From contig CM038221.1 of assembly GCA_021442155.1 (NCBI GenBank), positions 39,999,648 to 40,063,647 of the forward strand: 64,000 nucleotides of DNA, written 5' to 3'. Origin of the DNA: Cymbidium sinense. Lineage: Eukaryota > Streptophyta > Magnoliopsida > Asparagales > Orchidaceae. This document shows positions 50,658 to 63,065 of the stretch, piece after piece; the first letter of the stretch is position 1; each line of letters opens with the position of its first letter. A program made the translations under genes and the position numbers. Under the pieces are notes generated by a model. It searched no databases. It had not been told where the DNA came from and was given only the letters and a program-made list of their open reading frames with translations.

Positions 50658-50860
50658 AAGGATATTGAATTATCAAGATTTAATTAAACCAAAATATCTA
50701 ATCTAAAATTAATCAATCAAAAATACATAAATTTAAACAAACTTAAACTTCATTAGATATTAAGGATATTGAATTATCAAGATTTAATTAAACCAAAACA
50801 TCTAATCCAAAATCAATCAATCAAATACTTAAACAAACTCAAATTCTAAATTCTAAATCA
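50658..50860. repeat. Tandem ~104 bp repeat, two units, in giant element copy 2
   Basis: Two units begin AGGATATTGAATTATCAAGA at 50658 and 50762. Copy 1 of the giant element has three. Confidence 0.82.
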
Positions 50861-53171
50861 AATCAAATGAATTACACAAATTCAAATGGGCTAATTAAGA
50901 TATTTAAGGACCTTAATTAGACTCTTTAGGAGTTAAGATGTAGAATATGATGAGTTCTATCTACAAATGGAATTCATTCTACTCTTCATTCTTGAAAACC
51001 TAAACATCATTTTAAGCAAATAAAAGTGAAATAAAAATGAAAAATAAATCATTAAATCATTCAAATTAAAATCATCCTAAGGTAAAATTTAAATAAATTT
51101 GAACTTCAAATTGAAACTTAAACTAAAGAAGCTTAGTAAAGTCTTGCCACATAAGCCTTAAGCACACACATTAGAATACTAAGTCACCACTTCGAGTGCT
51201 AAAGTTAGGGCATTGTATTATGATGTTGTGTTTTATTTTGTGATGTAATATTTTAGACTGGATGTTAAGGTGTATGCCTTGTAGACTGGATGGTGGGCGT
51301 GATTAGCCTAATCATATTTTTTTGTAGGGGGTTGTGCTTAAGGGGCGGTTGTAATAAAAATATAAATGTGTTTGTTATGCAGGTTGCTTAGCCCCTAAAC
51401 ATAACTCATGTTAGGACAGGTGGGCTTGATTACCCTTGTGTAGGGTGTTAAGTCCAAATTATTCATATAACTACTTAGGTTGTATGATGTATTTAGCTAA
51501 CATATATTTTGCAAGCGTAACTAGATTTACTTTTCCTATTTTTAATGTAATTTTGTATTAGGAATTAGGATTAGTGTTATGGGGGATTAGGATGAACAGT
51601 GGCCAAAAGGCTTAATCCCTAGGGTGCCTTGTGATGCCTTTGGAGAAAATTAAATCAAAAGGAAGATAAGAAAGAAATGAAGAAAAGAAGACCCCATAGT
51701 ATGTATTAATTTTATAATTTGGGTTGTATAAGGGTAGAGCTCGACTACCCATTCTTTTTTCTTTTCGGGTGTATGCGGAACCACCAGCCTTTTATTCTTT
51801 TACGGTAGTCTATAAAATTGTTTGATGTTGTGTTTAGATTGCGCACTAGAATTGCATGATTTACCTAGTTTCTTCATGTTTGATGTTCGAATGTGTGGCT
51901 TGGATGTGATAGACTATTAGGATGAAATTAATTTTTCTACCCCAATTAACAACTCATAACTAAAATTTTAAAATAACATAACTTCACATAAAAGTAGGAA
52001 TTAAATCAAGATAATAAAATTTTTAGTAACCTCTTAGCTGGATGAATGAATGTATAATATCATGCATGTCATATTCTTCCACTCTTATTAAGAGGGGGCT
52101 TCCATCTATGCCAGAGAATAAAGGCTTAACATGTGAGAGCTTTTAATGGAAGAACACCCCTTTCTCTTTTGATTTGGCTCATAATCAAGTTCGCATGCAT
52201 TTAGGCATATAAAATCCCATAGCTTGTGTCAAAATAAAGAGTCCAAAATAATCAAATAAATTTGATAAAATTTGCATTAGGTTAAGTCATGATTTCATAT
52301 CACTCATGCTCTAGTCTCTTATGGAGTGAGTTTAAGGACTTAGTTTTCTCTCTAAATAAATAATAGCCTAGCCATCTTACAAAGCATAAGACTTGCCTAC
52401 ATGGATTTAAAGCATAGGAGGAGTTAGCTGGCTGCTACTCCAGATGATAATAAGTCCAACAGTCGGGTGATTTATTCTGTCTTGTGGAGGTATACCATAT
52501 ACCCATTTTCGCCTTTGATATAGGTCGTGCTTTGTCCCTCGCCAAAGCTCCCTAGATTTAGGATCCGAGGTAGCTATTTTTTTCGGGCTACAAGCATAAA
52601 TCTTCACATCTTAATCATTTTCACAATCTTGTGTTGTGTGATTATAAGTCCTAGTATTCTAATAAAATCTCAACTCAAATAATTAACTCTCTTTAATTTC
52701 AAAAATATAAAGCAACAATATAATAGATTGGAATGCTCACTAGGCTTCCTAGTATCATGAGCATTCCCTACTCATCTCCTTTGGCTTCCAAAATAAGTCT
52801 CTCCTTGATCCCCCTTGATTTTTCAATATTGCCAATCCTTTGATAGTCAAATCTTTGGAGATCATGATTGTCTACTTTAATCGAGTGTTTTAAGGATTCT
52901 ATTCCTTAAGATATAATTAACTAGCTTACCTCCATAAGGAACTTAACGAACCCAACTTAAAATAAACCATACTTCACTTTTTCATGTAAAATAGGAGAAA
53001 AATCTTTGGTACATTCAAAGACCCATCATGCCTTAAGAGTTCTTATCAGGTGATTAGGTCCATTATAGGAGGGTGATTTCTATCTTTTGAGATAGTACAT
53101 CATTCCTTAATGTCGTACTCGATCACGTCAATAAGTACCCCCTAACCCACATCTCAAAAATAAACACCACA

Positions 53172-53429
53172 ATTTGTATCATATTATTGTTTATGTTTTA
53201 ACTTAAGTTATTAAATATTTTTTTATGTAATGTTAATGTTTTGAAATAATTGTACAATGAAAATTTTATTTATAGCTATCTTTTCTAATGGTATGAACTT
53301 GTTTGTAGAGTTATTGTGATCCTATTATAATCAATTGTGAATTAGTTGTACACTTCTTATATAATGTTGTTGCAAGTATAAAAATGAGAAAATATGTGAA
53401 GCACTTATCATTTTTTTCAAGTCTGTACA
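53172..53429. other. CACTA sequence downstream of the second giant element
   Basis: AT-rich sequence, probably the 3' untranslated part of the CACTA gene continuing across the insertions. No motif of its own. Confidence 0.45.
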
Positions 53430-53830
53430 ACTTTTGACAAATTTTTTATTGCCATGCATGATAAGAATCATTTCGTGAAAGTTCTGACAGATGGAAATTT
53501 TCGATAACAAGTTTTCCGGTGGATTTTCGGTCTAACCTGTCGTTAGAATTTTTTGCTGAAAATTCCACTAGAAAATTATTGTCAAAATTTCCAACAAAAA
53601 GAACACCCCCCTACCCAATGGATTTTCCCCCCGACTACATCTATCAATTGAAATTCACATGACTAAGTTTGCTTAAAATTCCCACTAGAAATCCATCGAA
53701 AATGATTTCTAGTGATTTTTTCTTGTTCCAAAACATTTCCAACCAAGATTTTTCAATGGAAGAAAACCCATTGAAAATGTGTGATTTCCATTGGATTTTA
53801 CCGTTAGAGTTCGACCATTTTCTTGTAATG
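53430..53830 (+). repeat. CACTA 3' subterminal repeats and terminus
   Basis: Many short alternating words such as GGAAATTTTC, CCACTAGAAA, TTTCTAGTG, CCATTGGATTT and CCATTGAAAA occur in both orientations, as in the subterminal transposase-binding regions of CACTA elements. The end TTTTCTTGTAATG at 53818-53830 is one base from the canonical terminus. The following CAA could be part of a 3 bp target duplication, but the left partner is unknown. Confidence 0.65.
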
Positions 53831-55366
53831 CAAAAAAATGTCTTACTGACTTACACACTAATTCATATTGTCACATAGTTTACATATATTTTAAAATCCA
53901 AGTTTCAACAAGTATTTATTAGATAATATGGCCAATATTATTATTCAAAATAATTTCTACGCATGAATAAAATTAATCGCATAATATATATGGGTAATAA
54001 ATAAGAAAAATGACTATTATAACTACAAAGTTTGATTCAATACTACAAAAATTTATGCAGTAATATATCAAGAAAGCTATTTATGAAATTTTATTATGAA
54101 CTATAAAATGAAATCTACATACATATGTAAAACAAACACAAAATAACAAGAGTGGGACTAGCAATTTAATAAAATGATCTAAAAGCCTTATATAAATAAT
54201 AAGATTAACACCCATAGTAATGAAATGTACATTTATCTTATAATAAATAACAATTATTTACTTTGATTTAATCATAAGTAGCTAAATCAAGACATTAAAA
54301 GCTAATTAATTATTGAGAAAATTGTAATCTCCTTTTTAGGTTGTGACATGAGATAATTAAGAATCACTAAACAACCAAAATGGATAATCATATTCTCAAA
54401 TTAAGCACCATTAAAAGAAAAGAAAAATCCATAATTAATAACTAATTAGATGTTCTCCCTTAATTAGATAATCAAAAACACAAAAGTAATATATGCAATT
54501 AAATAAAATTAATCATTAATCTAATCGGGCCTAAACATAACCCTAATAATTTGGACAAAAAATATGAAAAAATGACTAAGAATTTGTAAAGTGCAAATAA
54601 TGAATGCTTAAGAAGGAGCGGGTAATGCTTAATGAGATTTACTCTATTGAAAGAAATGGAAGAAGAAAAGGGTAGTGGGCAGCTCTTGGTCATAAAAAGG
54701 AAGAAGGAGATTATTATTGAGGCTTTAGTGACTATGAAGAAGAGATGAAGAGGGAGAAAGATAAATTTGACACTATGTTTTGTCAACAGGGCTATGAAGA
54801 AAGCTTTTTGTGATTTCCTAGCCTTCACTCCCTTTAAATATCGAGTAGAGGCAGTGGAAGATGGGGGATACCACACAATTTGTAGCATAAATAGTGATTA
54901 GAGGTGGCTATAAGGAGGGAGATAGGGTTGGGGTTCAATTCAAAAGATGGAGATTGGGTAAGGCAATGAGTTATCGAATGTAAATACCTACTTATTTCAG
55001 TTCAAGTAATAATAATTATCATTCATTTCATCATTACATATTTCTTGTAAATGCATGCTAAAAAAGTTTGCAAGTCCATTGTATATATATAACATGTCCA
55101 CAATTATGTAATTTCTTTATTATATCAATTCTATGGTGCAACAAAAAAAGTTGTATACAAAGTAAAGCTTGTTTTTCTTTTCATTTCTCTTTTCAAGCTA
55201 AGGTTAAATTAAAATAATTCAAATGTCTAAATGATCTTATAAAAAAGCTTTCTACAAGTTTAACTCTCAAACTTGCTTTGTAAGTGTCCTATTAAAGACA
55301 ACACATGGATGTGATTTTTTGTCCTTGATCATGTAGGTTAATCACCTTAAAATGTAAACTCTTCAT
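53831..55366. other. AT-rich DNA
   Basis: No supported gene. A 129-codon minus-strand frame at 54499-54888 has no recognisable domain, lies in a purine-rich stretch and looks like chance. Around 54600-54960 the plus strand is unusually rich in GAAGA/GGAG words. Confidence 0.5.
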
Positions 55367-55627
55367 AATCATGTTTGACCATGTTTTCTATCTTGTAAGA
55401 ACATTTTGTAGTGACATTGATTTAGTTATTTGATTATGTTTGAATGATCAAAATCCAAATTTATTTGTTCAATCAATATATTATATTGATCAAAATTATG
55501 TGAATTAATTATGTTTGATCAAATTTTCGTTCTTGTTCGATCATTTTATAGCGATATAGATTTAATCATCCGATAATGTTTGAATGATCAAATTCAAGTT
55601 CATATGTTCAATTGACATAATATTGTC
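55367..55627. repeat. Tandem duplication of ~140 bp
   Basis: Two diverged units share ATCATGTTTGACC or ATTATGTTTGATC at the start, TTTTGTAGTGACATTGATTT or TTTTATAGCGATATAGATTT in the middle and AATGTTTGAATGATCAAA near the end. No coding meaning. Confidence 0.75.
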
Positions 55628-57799
55628 TAGATTATTAGCCTTTATGTCATTAACTATTATATATATTATATATATATATATATGTTATCTCTATATATAG
55701 ATTTTTCTTTGATTTGTCTGACCCAAGAAACTAAGAATGATTTTCTCTCCATAAGTTATTTAAGAAGTTATTTACATTTTATTAGTAGATTATTTAAATT
55801 TGGTAATTTTAAAATAAAGTCTTTTTTTAGCATAAGTCTCACTTCATTTGATGAGGTTTACAAATATTCTCAATAATTATGAAATATAGCATCCAAGTTA
55901 CTTAGATGATCCTTGTAGTAACACCATAATGTGGGAGTTTATTTTCTGCTATTATAACAATAATTTTTTTATATTTGTCTTACCTTTTTACATAATTGAC
56001 TCTCAACTAGTCTTGGAGTTGTTTCTTCTAAATGTGTGATCAAAATATGAGAACTTTCGTAGATAATAAAATCATGAAGTGTTTTCTCTAAATGCATTTA
56101 ATAACTTCATACAAAATAAAGAAGCTAACTTTCTTATTTGGTCAACCTTGATAATATACCATATCAATTACTAATTATCTATAAAAGTGTCACTTTATAT
56201 GAAAATTTTATTTTATTAATATATCATATGTAAACATACCTTTTTCACAAAAAAAAAAAAACTTTTATGTCATATATTAGTTGATGAAAGTATACATATA
56301 TTTTGCATTTAGATAATGTGAGCTACAAATAATGAATATGAGAACAATGTAAGGACTTTCTATATATAACTCTGGAAGAAGATTGCATGGTGTAATTATT
56401 ACTAGATAACATAATTGACATAAAGGTGGTTTGATTATAAGAGGTGAAATCATCAACATATAAGCCTAGCTCAATAATTCTCATATGTCCAAAGAAACTC
56501 ATAGATGTAGAACAAGAGAAATACTTTTAACATATAAGCCTAGCTCAATAATCTTTTAAGTGAAATACTTTTTATTTATGTTATTTTTATATTTTTATTG
56601 GAATTTAAATCCACCACAATATCTGTATTCAGATTATAAATCATCATCTTTGTAATAAAATGTTAAACTAGTAAAATTATAATCTATCTTTCATGCACAT
56701 AAACTTAATTTAGAAATAAAATTTTTAAATATGTTTAAGTTAGCATGTACTAAATTATCTACTACATTTATTTCCTTAAGCAATTCAACAAGCTAATTAA
56801 AATAATTAATGGTATGTTAAAATCCATATGGATATTTTGTAGCTTAATTGTTATAGATAATATAGAGTAATTAGAACACACATATCATAATGAATATTAA
56901 GCTACATTTAATAAATCATAATTTTCTTAGGTTTTTCTATTAGGAGCCTATTTAGTGGCTTCTTGAAATTGTGGGCCAATCATTTCAAATATCGTATCTT
57001 TATATCTTTATGTTTAATCTTTTAGATGGTTCATGACTTTTAAAGTAGCATAATGGGAATCAATTGGTGGCTTGCACTCTTTATGTGATAACCAAAATAA
57101 GTTATTAAGTTGAAATCTCCTATAGAATAAATCAACTTTAACTTGTTTTGTACTTAAAAATAAATAATTTTTGTATTTTGAATATGAACATCTAAACTTC
57201 TTTTCAAAACTAAAAGAAGGTTGTTTAAGTTAATCCTTTTAGTCTAAATAGTAATCAATTATGCATCCATAATCATTGACTTCTAATATCCATATAATAT
57301 ATATATAATTTTATTTAAATTTTATTACTATGTTATGCATGAATCATTGTAAACTTAAATAACATTAATTTAAAACCTATGCATATTACTGTAATTTTAT
57401 GTATACACTATACAATTTTTTGTAAAATGTGTTACACAAGTGATCAACTTGTGCTCTAACACAACACATTGGTTGAAAATAATGTGAAGAATCTAAAGAT
57501 GTTGGGTTTGAGTGCTCACCCTCTATGAAGAAAAAGTAATCAACTTAATTAAAATTTTGAAAAATTTTGAAAACTTAGCAAGCAAAAATTGAGAAACTTA
57601 TAGAGGAAATCTTAGTTAGAACTAATAAATTGTAGAGAAGAAGATATGCTTTCACATCTATGGTGAAATCACAAAAAATAGTCTATGAAAAGCACTTTAC
57701 TAGTTGACAAATGGAAGAGGGCAAGATGAACAATATAGGGTGACCTCTCATGAGAACAAAGAATAGGGTAGGATTACGATTGAACTATAGTTATAATAT
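55628..57799. other. AT-rich DNA with a 73 bp-spaced direct repeat
   Basis: CATATAAGCCTAGCTCAATA occurs at about 56458 and 56531, a local 73 bp duplication. Otherwise nothing is recognisable. Confidence 0.5.
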
Positions 57800-57955
57800 G
57801 TATCATATTTAATTTTCTAGTCAAATTTCTACTAGAAATTAAGTTACTTATGTCCAACAAAATTTCTTGCAAAAAATCCCATCAACAAATTTATGCTAGA
57901 AAATTTTGGTAGAAATTCTAATAGTATTTTTAATAGAAATGTTTTGTAGTAAATT
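57800..57955 (+). repeat. Possible second CACTA-type 3' end
   Basis: Words such as TTTCTACTAGAAATT, GCTAGAAAATTTTGGTAG and AATAGAAATGTTTTGTAGTA resemble the 53430-53830 subterminal region and end in a TTTTGTAGTA terminus. It may be a solo remnant of a related element. The matching left end was not found. Confidence 0.4.
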
Positions 57956-58276
57956 TCAATTGCATTCTCAATTTTACCTATAATGGAAAACTTAAAATTA
58001 ATTTTCATTTGATAAAGATGTTGGGAGCTTTGCTTTTATGCTTGATTCTTCTTGAGAGATGAATTAAGTTCACATTATAATATTCAATGAATACCTATAT
58101 TCTAAAATTACTTCTTGAATTTGTCTATTTAGATACTAAAAATAAATAATGATTATAAAAATTAAAGGATAAATAAGTTCATGATAAAATAAGCACTCCC
58201 CTTGTCATTTAATTTAATTTCTTCAATAAAATAATAATACAAATTATATAAGAAAAGAAAGGGCAACTTCATGATA

Positions 58277-58318
<42 letters not shown>

Positions 58319-61300
58319 TGAACCTATAAACCTTAAGCAAATGAAATCCTCAAATTAGGTTCTTGAATCATAGATCATTTTTTATAGTCATGGATTGTGT
58401 GTATTTCACATCAATTTATAGGATTGAGCTCCCAATTCTTATAAGAAGCTACATCCTCCAAAATCAAAAATTTTAAAAATCATTAACATTTGGGCACTAG
58501 AATATTCTAGCTACTCTTACTTGATTGTGTCATCCAACACCCATTTTTGTCATTTTTTCATCTTGAAAATATTTGTTCACAAGCTATCTACTTAACTTTC
58601 AATCTTCTTATCTTTATGTTGAGAGACATGAAAATAAGATCTTTTTTGATATTGCACTCTATGTCTAATCAACTTTTCAATGCATATATCATATCTTTAT
58701 CAATACACCACACAAGTTGGAGGCTCTTCAATAGCATAATATTTGGTTATACTTTTGATACTTGGGTCATCTATACCATATATTACCTTTATTTAAGAGA
58801 TATCTTTCACACTCATAGTCTTGATCCTCTAGTCCTTCTATCATGTCATCACTCACTAGTGCCCTAGTACTGGATTAGCTTTATTTCTCTAAATTATTCC
58901 ATATCTCCATAGTTCACTCAATTTTTAGCACATATACTAGAGCTATTTGCTAGTCTTTCTTACATCAATATACACGAAGCTTTGAATATGTTCTTGTTGA
59001 TTAACTTAGATCTCTCTAAATATTGAACTCACTATATTAATCTATCTATGACCCAAACACTTCCTCTAACAAAGTTGGTGACCTTATTTGTGCACACACT
59101 CTCTATTTAGTTAACCTATGAACCTTTACTAAACTATTAGGTTATATATTGTACACTTCCTCTAACTAGTATTCTCTACTTACTATGCCATATATAGTTA
59201 GAAATTGTACATGGACATAGTATCCCACAACTTATATTAGAGAATTCTAGTAGGCCAATCTAGCTAGACCTTAGGCTAATCCCATAGCCAATCATAGATT
59301 TGAACTAGCCTAAACATCGCATGGCTAGGCTAGCCCAAATAAATTTCATATACAGCTTAGGCTTTGACTTGCTCAATCTTAATCTTTGGCCCAATAAGTC
59401 ATATCATGTTTAATATAAGAGTCCTTGGCCAATTTAGTAGTCAACCCATAACTCATGGATAAATAGTTTAATTTTGACCCACATTAGGGATTATGAGACT
59501 CATGTACATATCCTTCAACCTTGAAAAGCCCATTTAAGATGTGGTTGTGGAGATTTTATTCCTTCACAACTTCTCTGATAGCTATATGGGCTTTTCTAGA
59601 GATACATATTTATCTATATTTTAAAATATTAGTTTATTTATTTTTTAAGTTGTCTTCCTTGATTTTTGTTTTCTTGAGTGATCTTTTGCTAATATTACAT
59701 TTATAATAATTAAAATAAAAAAAGCTTCTTATTAGAAAAAAGATTTTTAATATTTAGGGTTGATGTTGCTTTGATTATAAACTTATGATAGTATCTCCCT
59801 TATTAGAAGAGCTTACAAATATTTTTTACCACACCATAAATCTATAAAATTCATGTAATTAGCCCTCATATACCTTAAGATTTTTTGCATCAACCCTTAC
59901 TTTAAAGATTGCTTGTAACTATCTTTCGGTGTTGATAGACTTTCATTCATCTCTTCATTTTGAGTTTTTTATTTTCTCAACAAAATATGCAATAAATCTT
60001 CTTTAAATAAGCACAAGTAAAGATTTTTAATCAAGAGTTTTCTTTTGAGAAGCATTGACCCTTTAATTTAAACATGAAAAAAAATTGAACATCTCACTTG
60101 TTATTATTAGTATCGTGAGCTTTTCTAGTGCACTAATCTAGATACAATCCTCTAAAGTATTATTGATACCTTAGCTACTTTATTATGATGGGATGCATTC
60201 AAGTGAAACATCAATGACCAATGATCATTTAAATTAGAAGTTGGTTCACCCACTACTAGACAAATTTTATTAAATATTTCATAGTTGACACCAATTCATT
60301 CAAGGTTGGCATTGGTATCATCTTTAGCCAACTCAATAAGCTAATAACATTATAGAAAAAAAGAAAGAAAACTAAAAGTGCAATAAGAAATAACAATGGT
60401 CCATGAGATGTTTTTCATCATTGATGTGATTGTAAAATAATACTAAAAATCTTTTTGACTACTACACCTTTAGAAGATTATTCTCGATTCAATATGATAA
60501 GTACTTCATACACCCAAGCAACAAAAAATTCTAATCAAATTATGTTATATGAGTTTATCATAAAATATAAAGTATGCACTATCAACAAAGTAACTTATGC
60601 CCTATCATAAATGCTAAAAATGCACTAAAGCATATCATGTTACCTTCAACACAAATGATTGCTCTAATCAATAACTATAAATTCCAATTGTTACTACAAT
60701 TGAAAGAAGAAATCTCAATCATTTTTGGAAAAGCAATACTCACAAGAAAAAAAATTTAGAGAACCTTATTAAATGAACTATGATAATTTTATTAGGAAGA
60801 ATGGCCACATTATCCTCATAACCACTTCATACTCAAATTTAGAGAACTCATTTTTGGTGAATGTTATTTAAAGGGCTGAAAACTTACCTTCATTATAATA
60901 TAAATCATCATCTTAAAACTAACAATCAATTCGAAGCAAGGAATTGATAAATTTTATAATTTTTTTATGCTATGTTTTTGAACCAATTTATTCATTAGAT
61001 GGAATACTCGCATAGCACATCATTCCATTCATCAATTAGAATGTTGCCTTTTTAGGTACTTTATAGACGCACAAATGGGAACAATATAGAATGGAAAACT
61101 AAACTAACAAATGCATATGCAACCTCAAATTTGAAGTTGGAAACTTCAATCTTCTCAAACTTTAACCTTACCACCAAACCAAACAAACTTCTTTTATGAT
61201 GACATATTTTATTAAAAAAATCTTAACACCAAACATTATTACACAATATACAACAGTCCAACATAGTTAATGTCACATTGGACTATTTTGTGGTCTTGTA

Positions 61301-61980
61301 GATTACTAGACTTATTTTTCAAATCTCTTTGATGAAATCATACAACAAAAAGCTAATTTGGGCTCTAAATGTGAACGTAGAAAAATAACTAATGTAAAAT
61401 AAATTATTGGAATCGCTTTTATTTTTAAATTTTAGTTTTATTTTATTTATATTTTGATTTGAAATAAAATCTATTTGATAGTGAAAGTTATTATTAGAAA
61501 TACTCAAAATATCATAAGTTATTTGAAGTTTATTAATAAAATATGATTTAATTTTAAAAATAAAAAACATCAAACAAATATATTTTTTAAAGATAACATA
61601 AAAATAAAAATAGAAACATGAAATAAAATTGATCCTAAACAAGCACTAAAAGTTTGTTTGGAATCCTTTTTTTTTTTCTAATATCATGTTTGGTTTGTAT
61701 TTTAATTCTTATTTTTTTAAAATAAATCATTTTATTTTCAAAAATGTTTAAAATAATTTCAAAGGTTTTCAATTAATTTTAATAATGAAAATCACCTTGG
61801 CCAAACTATTGCCATTGTAGGTTGTGTCAACTATGATATATTTAAAATCAAATTATAAATAAAATAAAAAATAAAAATAGGGGATAAATATAAAATGATT
61901 GAGGATGTCCTCTAATTGTTTGGATTTTAAAATGACTTTAGATAAAAATAATCTGTTATGGTCGTATCATATTGGACCGC
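57956..61980. other. AT-rich intergenic DNA
   Basis: No gene is supported. It includes a (TA)n tract at about 58276-58316. Open frames of 60-107 codons reflect base composition. Around 59250-59420 GGCTAGGCTAGCCCAA-like words suggest transposon debris of unknown type. Confidence 0.5.
58276..58316. repeat. (AT)n microsatellite
   Basis: About 20 uninterrupted AT dinucleotides. Confidence 0.95.
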
Positions 61981-61988
61981 GCAATGGT

Positions 61989-61996
61989 TATAAATA
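61989..61996 (+). promoter_or_regulatory. TATA box of the coiled-coil gene
   Basis: TATAAATA in the context GGTTATAAATACGG lies 177 bp upstream of the predicted ATG at 62173. That predicts a leader of roughly 150 bases. The leader is visibly less AT-rich than the DNA to its left. Confidence 0.65.
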
Positions 61997-62172
61997 CGGT
62001 TTAGTATTTTGTCCTTAATGATGTATACAAGCTGCATCCATCACCGTTTTCAAGTTCAGTTACAGCACTGTTTAAAGGATTTTATCCCTGCAGTTCGCAG
62101 CGTCCAACGCAAAGAAATTCAGAGAAATAATTGCATTTCCTACTCCAATTCGTGTAATTGCTCCCTCTGGAA

Positions 62173-62526
62173 ATGGAGGAGTACTTGCAAAATCTTCGGA
62201 GTTTAAGGTCTCAGATGAACGGTGTGTTTGATTCTCTTCTACTCTTTCCCTATGTATGTTTTAGAACTTCAGATCTCACTTTCTTCGACCTCGTCTCTCA
62301 AGGTTATTGATTCCTGTCGCCCTACACGCCATCTCCTCTCTCGTTAGAAACACCGATCCAGTCATTGCACTTCGTAATTTTGTTTGTATCATTTTGATAA
62401 ACGATCATTTAATTGCATGATTTGTGGTTTTGGTCACAGATATTGAGGAGGTGGCTGCTAAGAGGTCGGTGGAAGAGCAGAGGCAGAAGACAGCGATCGA
62501 TGCTTTGGAGAAGGATCTTTTCTCAG
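62173..62526 (+). CDS. Small coiled-coil protein, exons 1-2 (5' part of gene)
   Basis: Exon 1 is 62173-62221 and exon 2 is 62440-62526. The joined translation starts MEEYLQNLRSLRSQMNDIEE and continues with VAAKRSVEEQRQKTAIDALE and KDLF. It is rich in Glu, Lys, Arg, Gln and Leu with heptad-like spacing, so a coiled coil is likely. Exon 1 ends G|GTGTGT. Exon 2 begins after CACAG and ends CAG|GTCTCG, both in phase 1, and the reading frame is continuous across the junction. A TATA box and a GC-richer leader support this start. The wording resembles a conserved plant protein of unknown function, but I cannot name it with certainty. The next exon was not found before 64000, so the gene extends to the right. 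Confidence 0.72.
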
Positions 62527-63065
62527 GTCTCGTTCTCCCTCTCTCTCTCTCTCTCTCTCTCTGTCCCTCCCAATCTTCCTTCGTGCGCGTGGAAATGGCC
62601 TTCTAAGCCTTATGCTTGACATGGGCATCCATTTTAGCTACATTGCTTTTCTGATATTTAAAAATATGCTAATAATTTTGATAAAGCTTAACTGAGTACT
62701 TGAAAATAGATTGTTAATCTTGCAATTTATGTTATATTGTCATTTCAACCAAAATAGAGTATCTGCTGCGGTCTTCGCTGAACGAAGTATTTCAAATGCA
62801 GCTTAACAGTAGCACACGAATGTGGATACTTGAATTTCTCGTACCTCGTATTTTCTAGAACGGTCTCCGTGGCCGGAATCTAGATGTAAATTGAAAAACA
62901 TTTTACTTTGGCAAATAGAATTTTAAGCTGTGCTGTAGTTGTATATACTCCCTACGTTTCCTGTTTTCCCCATTTACTTGTTGAGAATTACTATTTTATT
63001 CATTTCTTAGTGAAACAATAGCATTTGACCATGATCTATACTTTAAATAATTCATTACCAATATT
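62527..63065 (+). other. Start of intron 2 of the coiled-coil gene
   Basis: Begins GTCTCGTTCTCC, then a (CT)n run at 62538-62560, then AT-rich intron-like sequence. No exon with coding continuity was recognised. Confidence 0.5.

Larger units (their letters stand above)
45534..53171. mobile_element. Giant solo-LTR-like element, copy 2 (7.64 kb)
   Basis: Same orientation and block order as copy 1, from TGTTGACCCCACTTTTGGAG to TAAACACCACA. The flanks are GTTTG (45529-45533) and ATTTG (53172-53176), a 4-of-5 match consistent with an aged target duplication. Sequence differs from copy 1 by many substitutions and short indels throughout, with the greatest divergence in the GC island (47945-48270). 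No coding potential was seen. The independent flanks argue against a simple segmental duplication. Confidence 0.68.
32900..53830 (+). mobile_element. CACTA (En/Spm-type) DNA transposon, decayed, interrupted by two giant LTR-like insertions
   Basis: Contains a TNP2-like transposase relic (33400-36160), a second ORF with an acidic C-terminus (36360-37794) and, 15.6 kb further on, a 3' terminal region (53430-53830). That region is full of short direct and inverted words such as CCACTAGAAA and CCATTGGATTT, and it ends TTTTCTTGTAATG, close to the canonical TTTTCTTGTAGTG. Without the two nested insertions the interval is about 5.6 kb. The left terminus was not located, so the start given is only the left limit of coding similarity. 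Confidence 0.72.

Noticed and set aside
37795..53171. One retrotransposon with two 7.7 kb LTRs and a 36 bp interior, or a simple tandem segmental duplication
   Set aside because: The AGTAG duplication flanks copy 1 alone and GTTTG/ATTTG flanks copy 2 alone. A single element would share one duplication at its outer ends (AGTAG versus ATTTG do not match), and a segmental duplication would not create separate 5 bp duplications.
54499..54888. 129-codon minus-strand frame
   Set aside because: No recognised domain, no supporting promoter or splice context, and its composition matches the local purine/pyrimidine bias.
61319..61642. 107-codon minus-strand frame
   Set aside because: Its residue content (Phe, Ile, Lys, Asn, Ser, Tyr) is what random AT-rich DNA gives; no motif was found.
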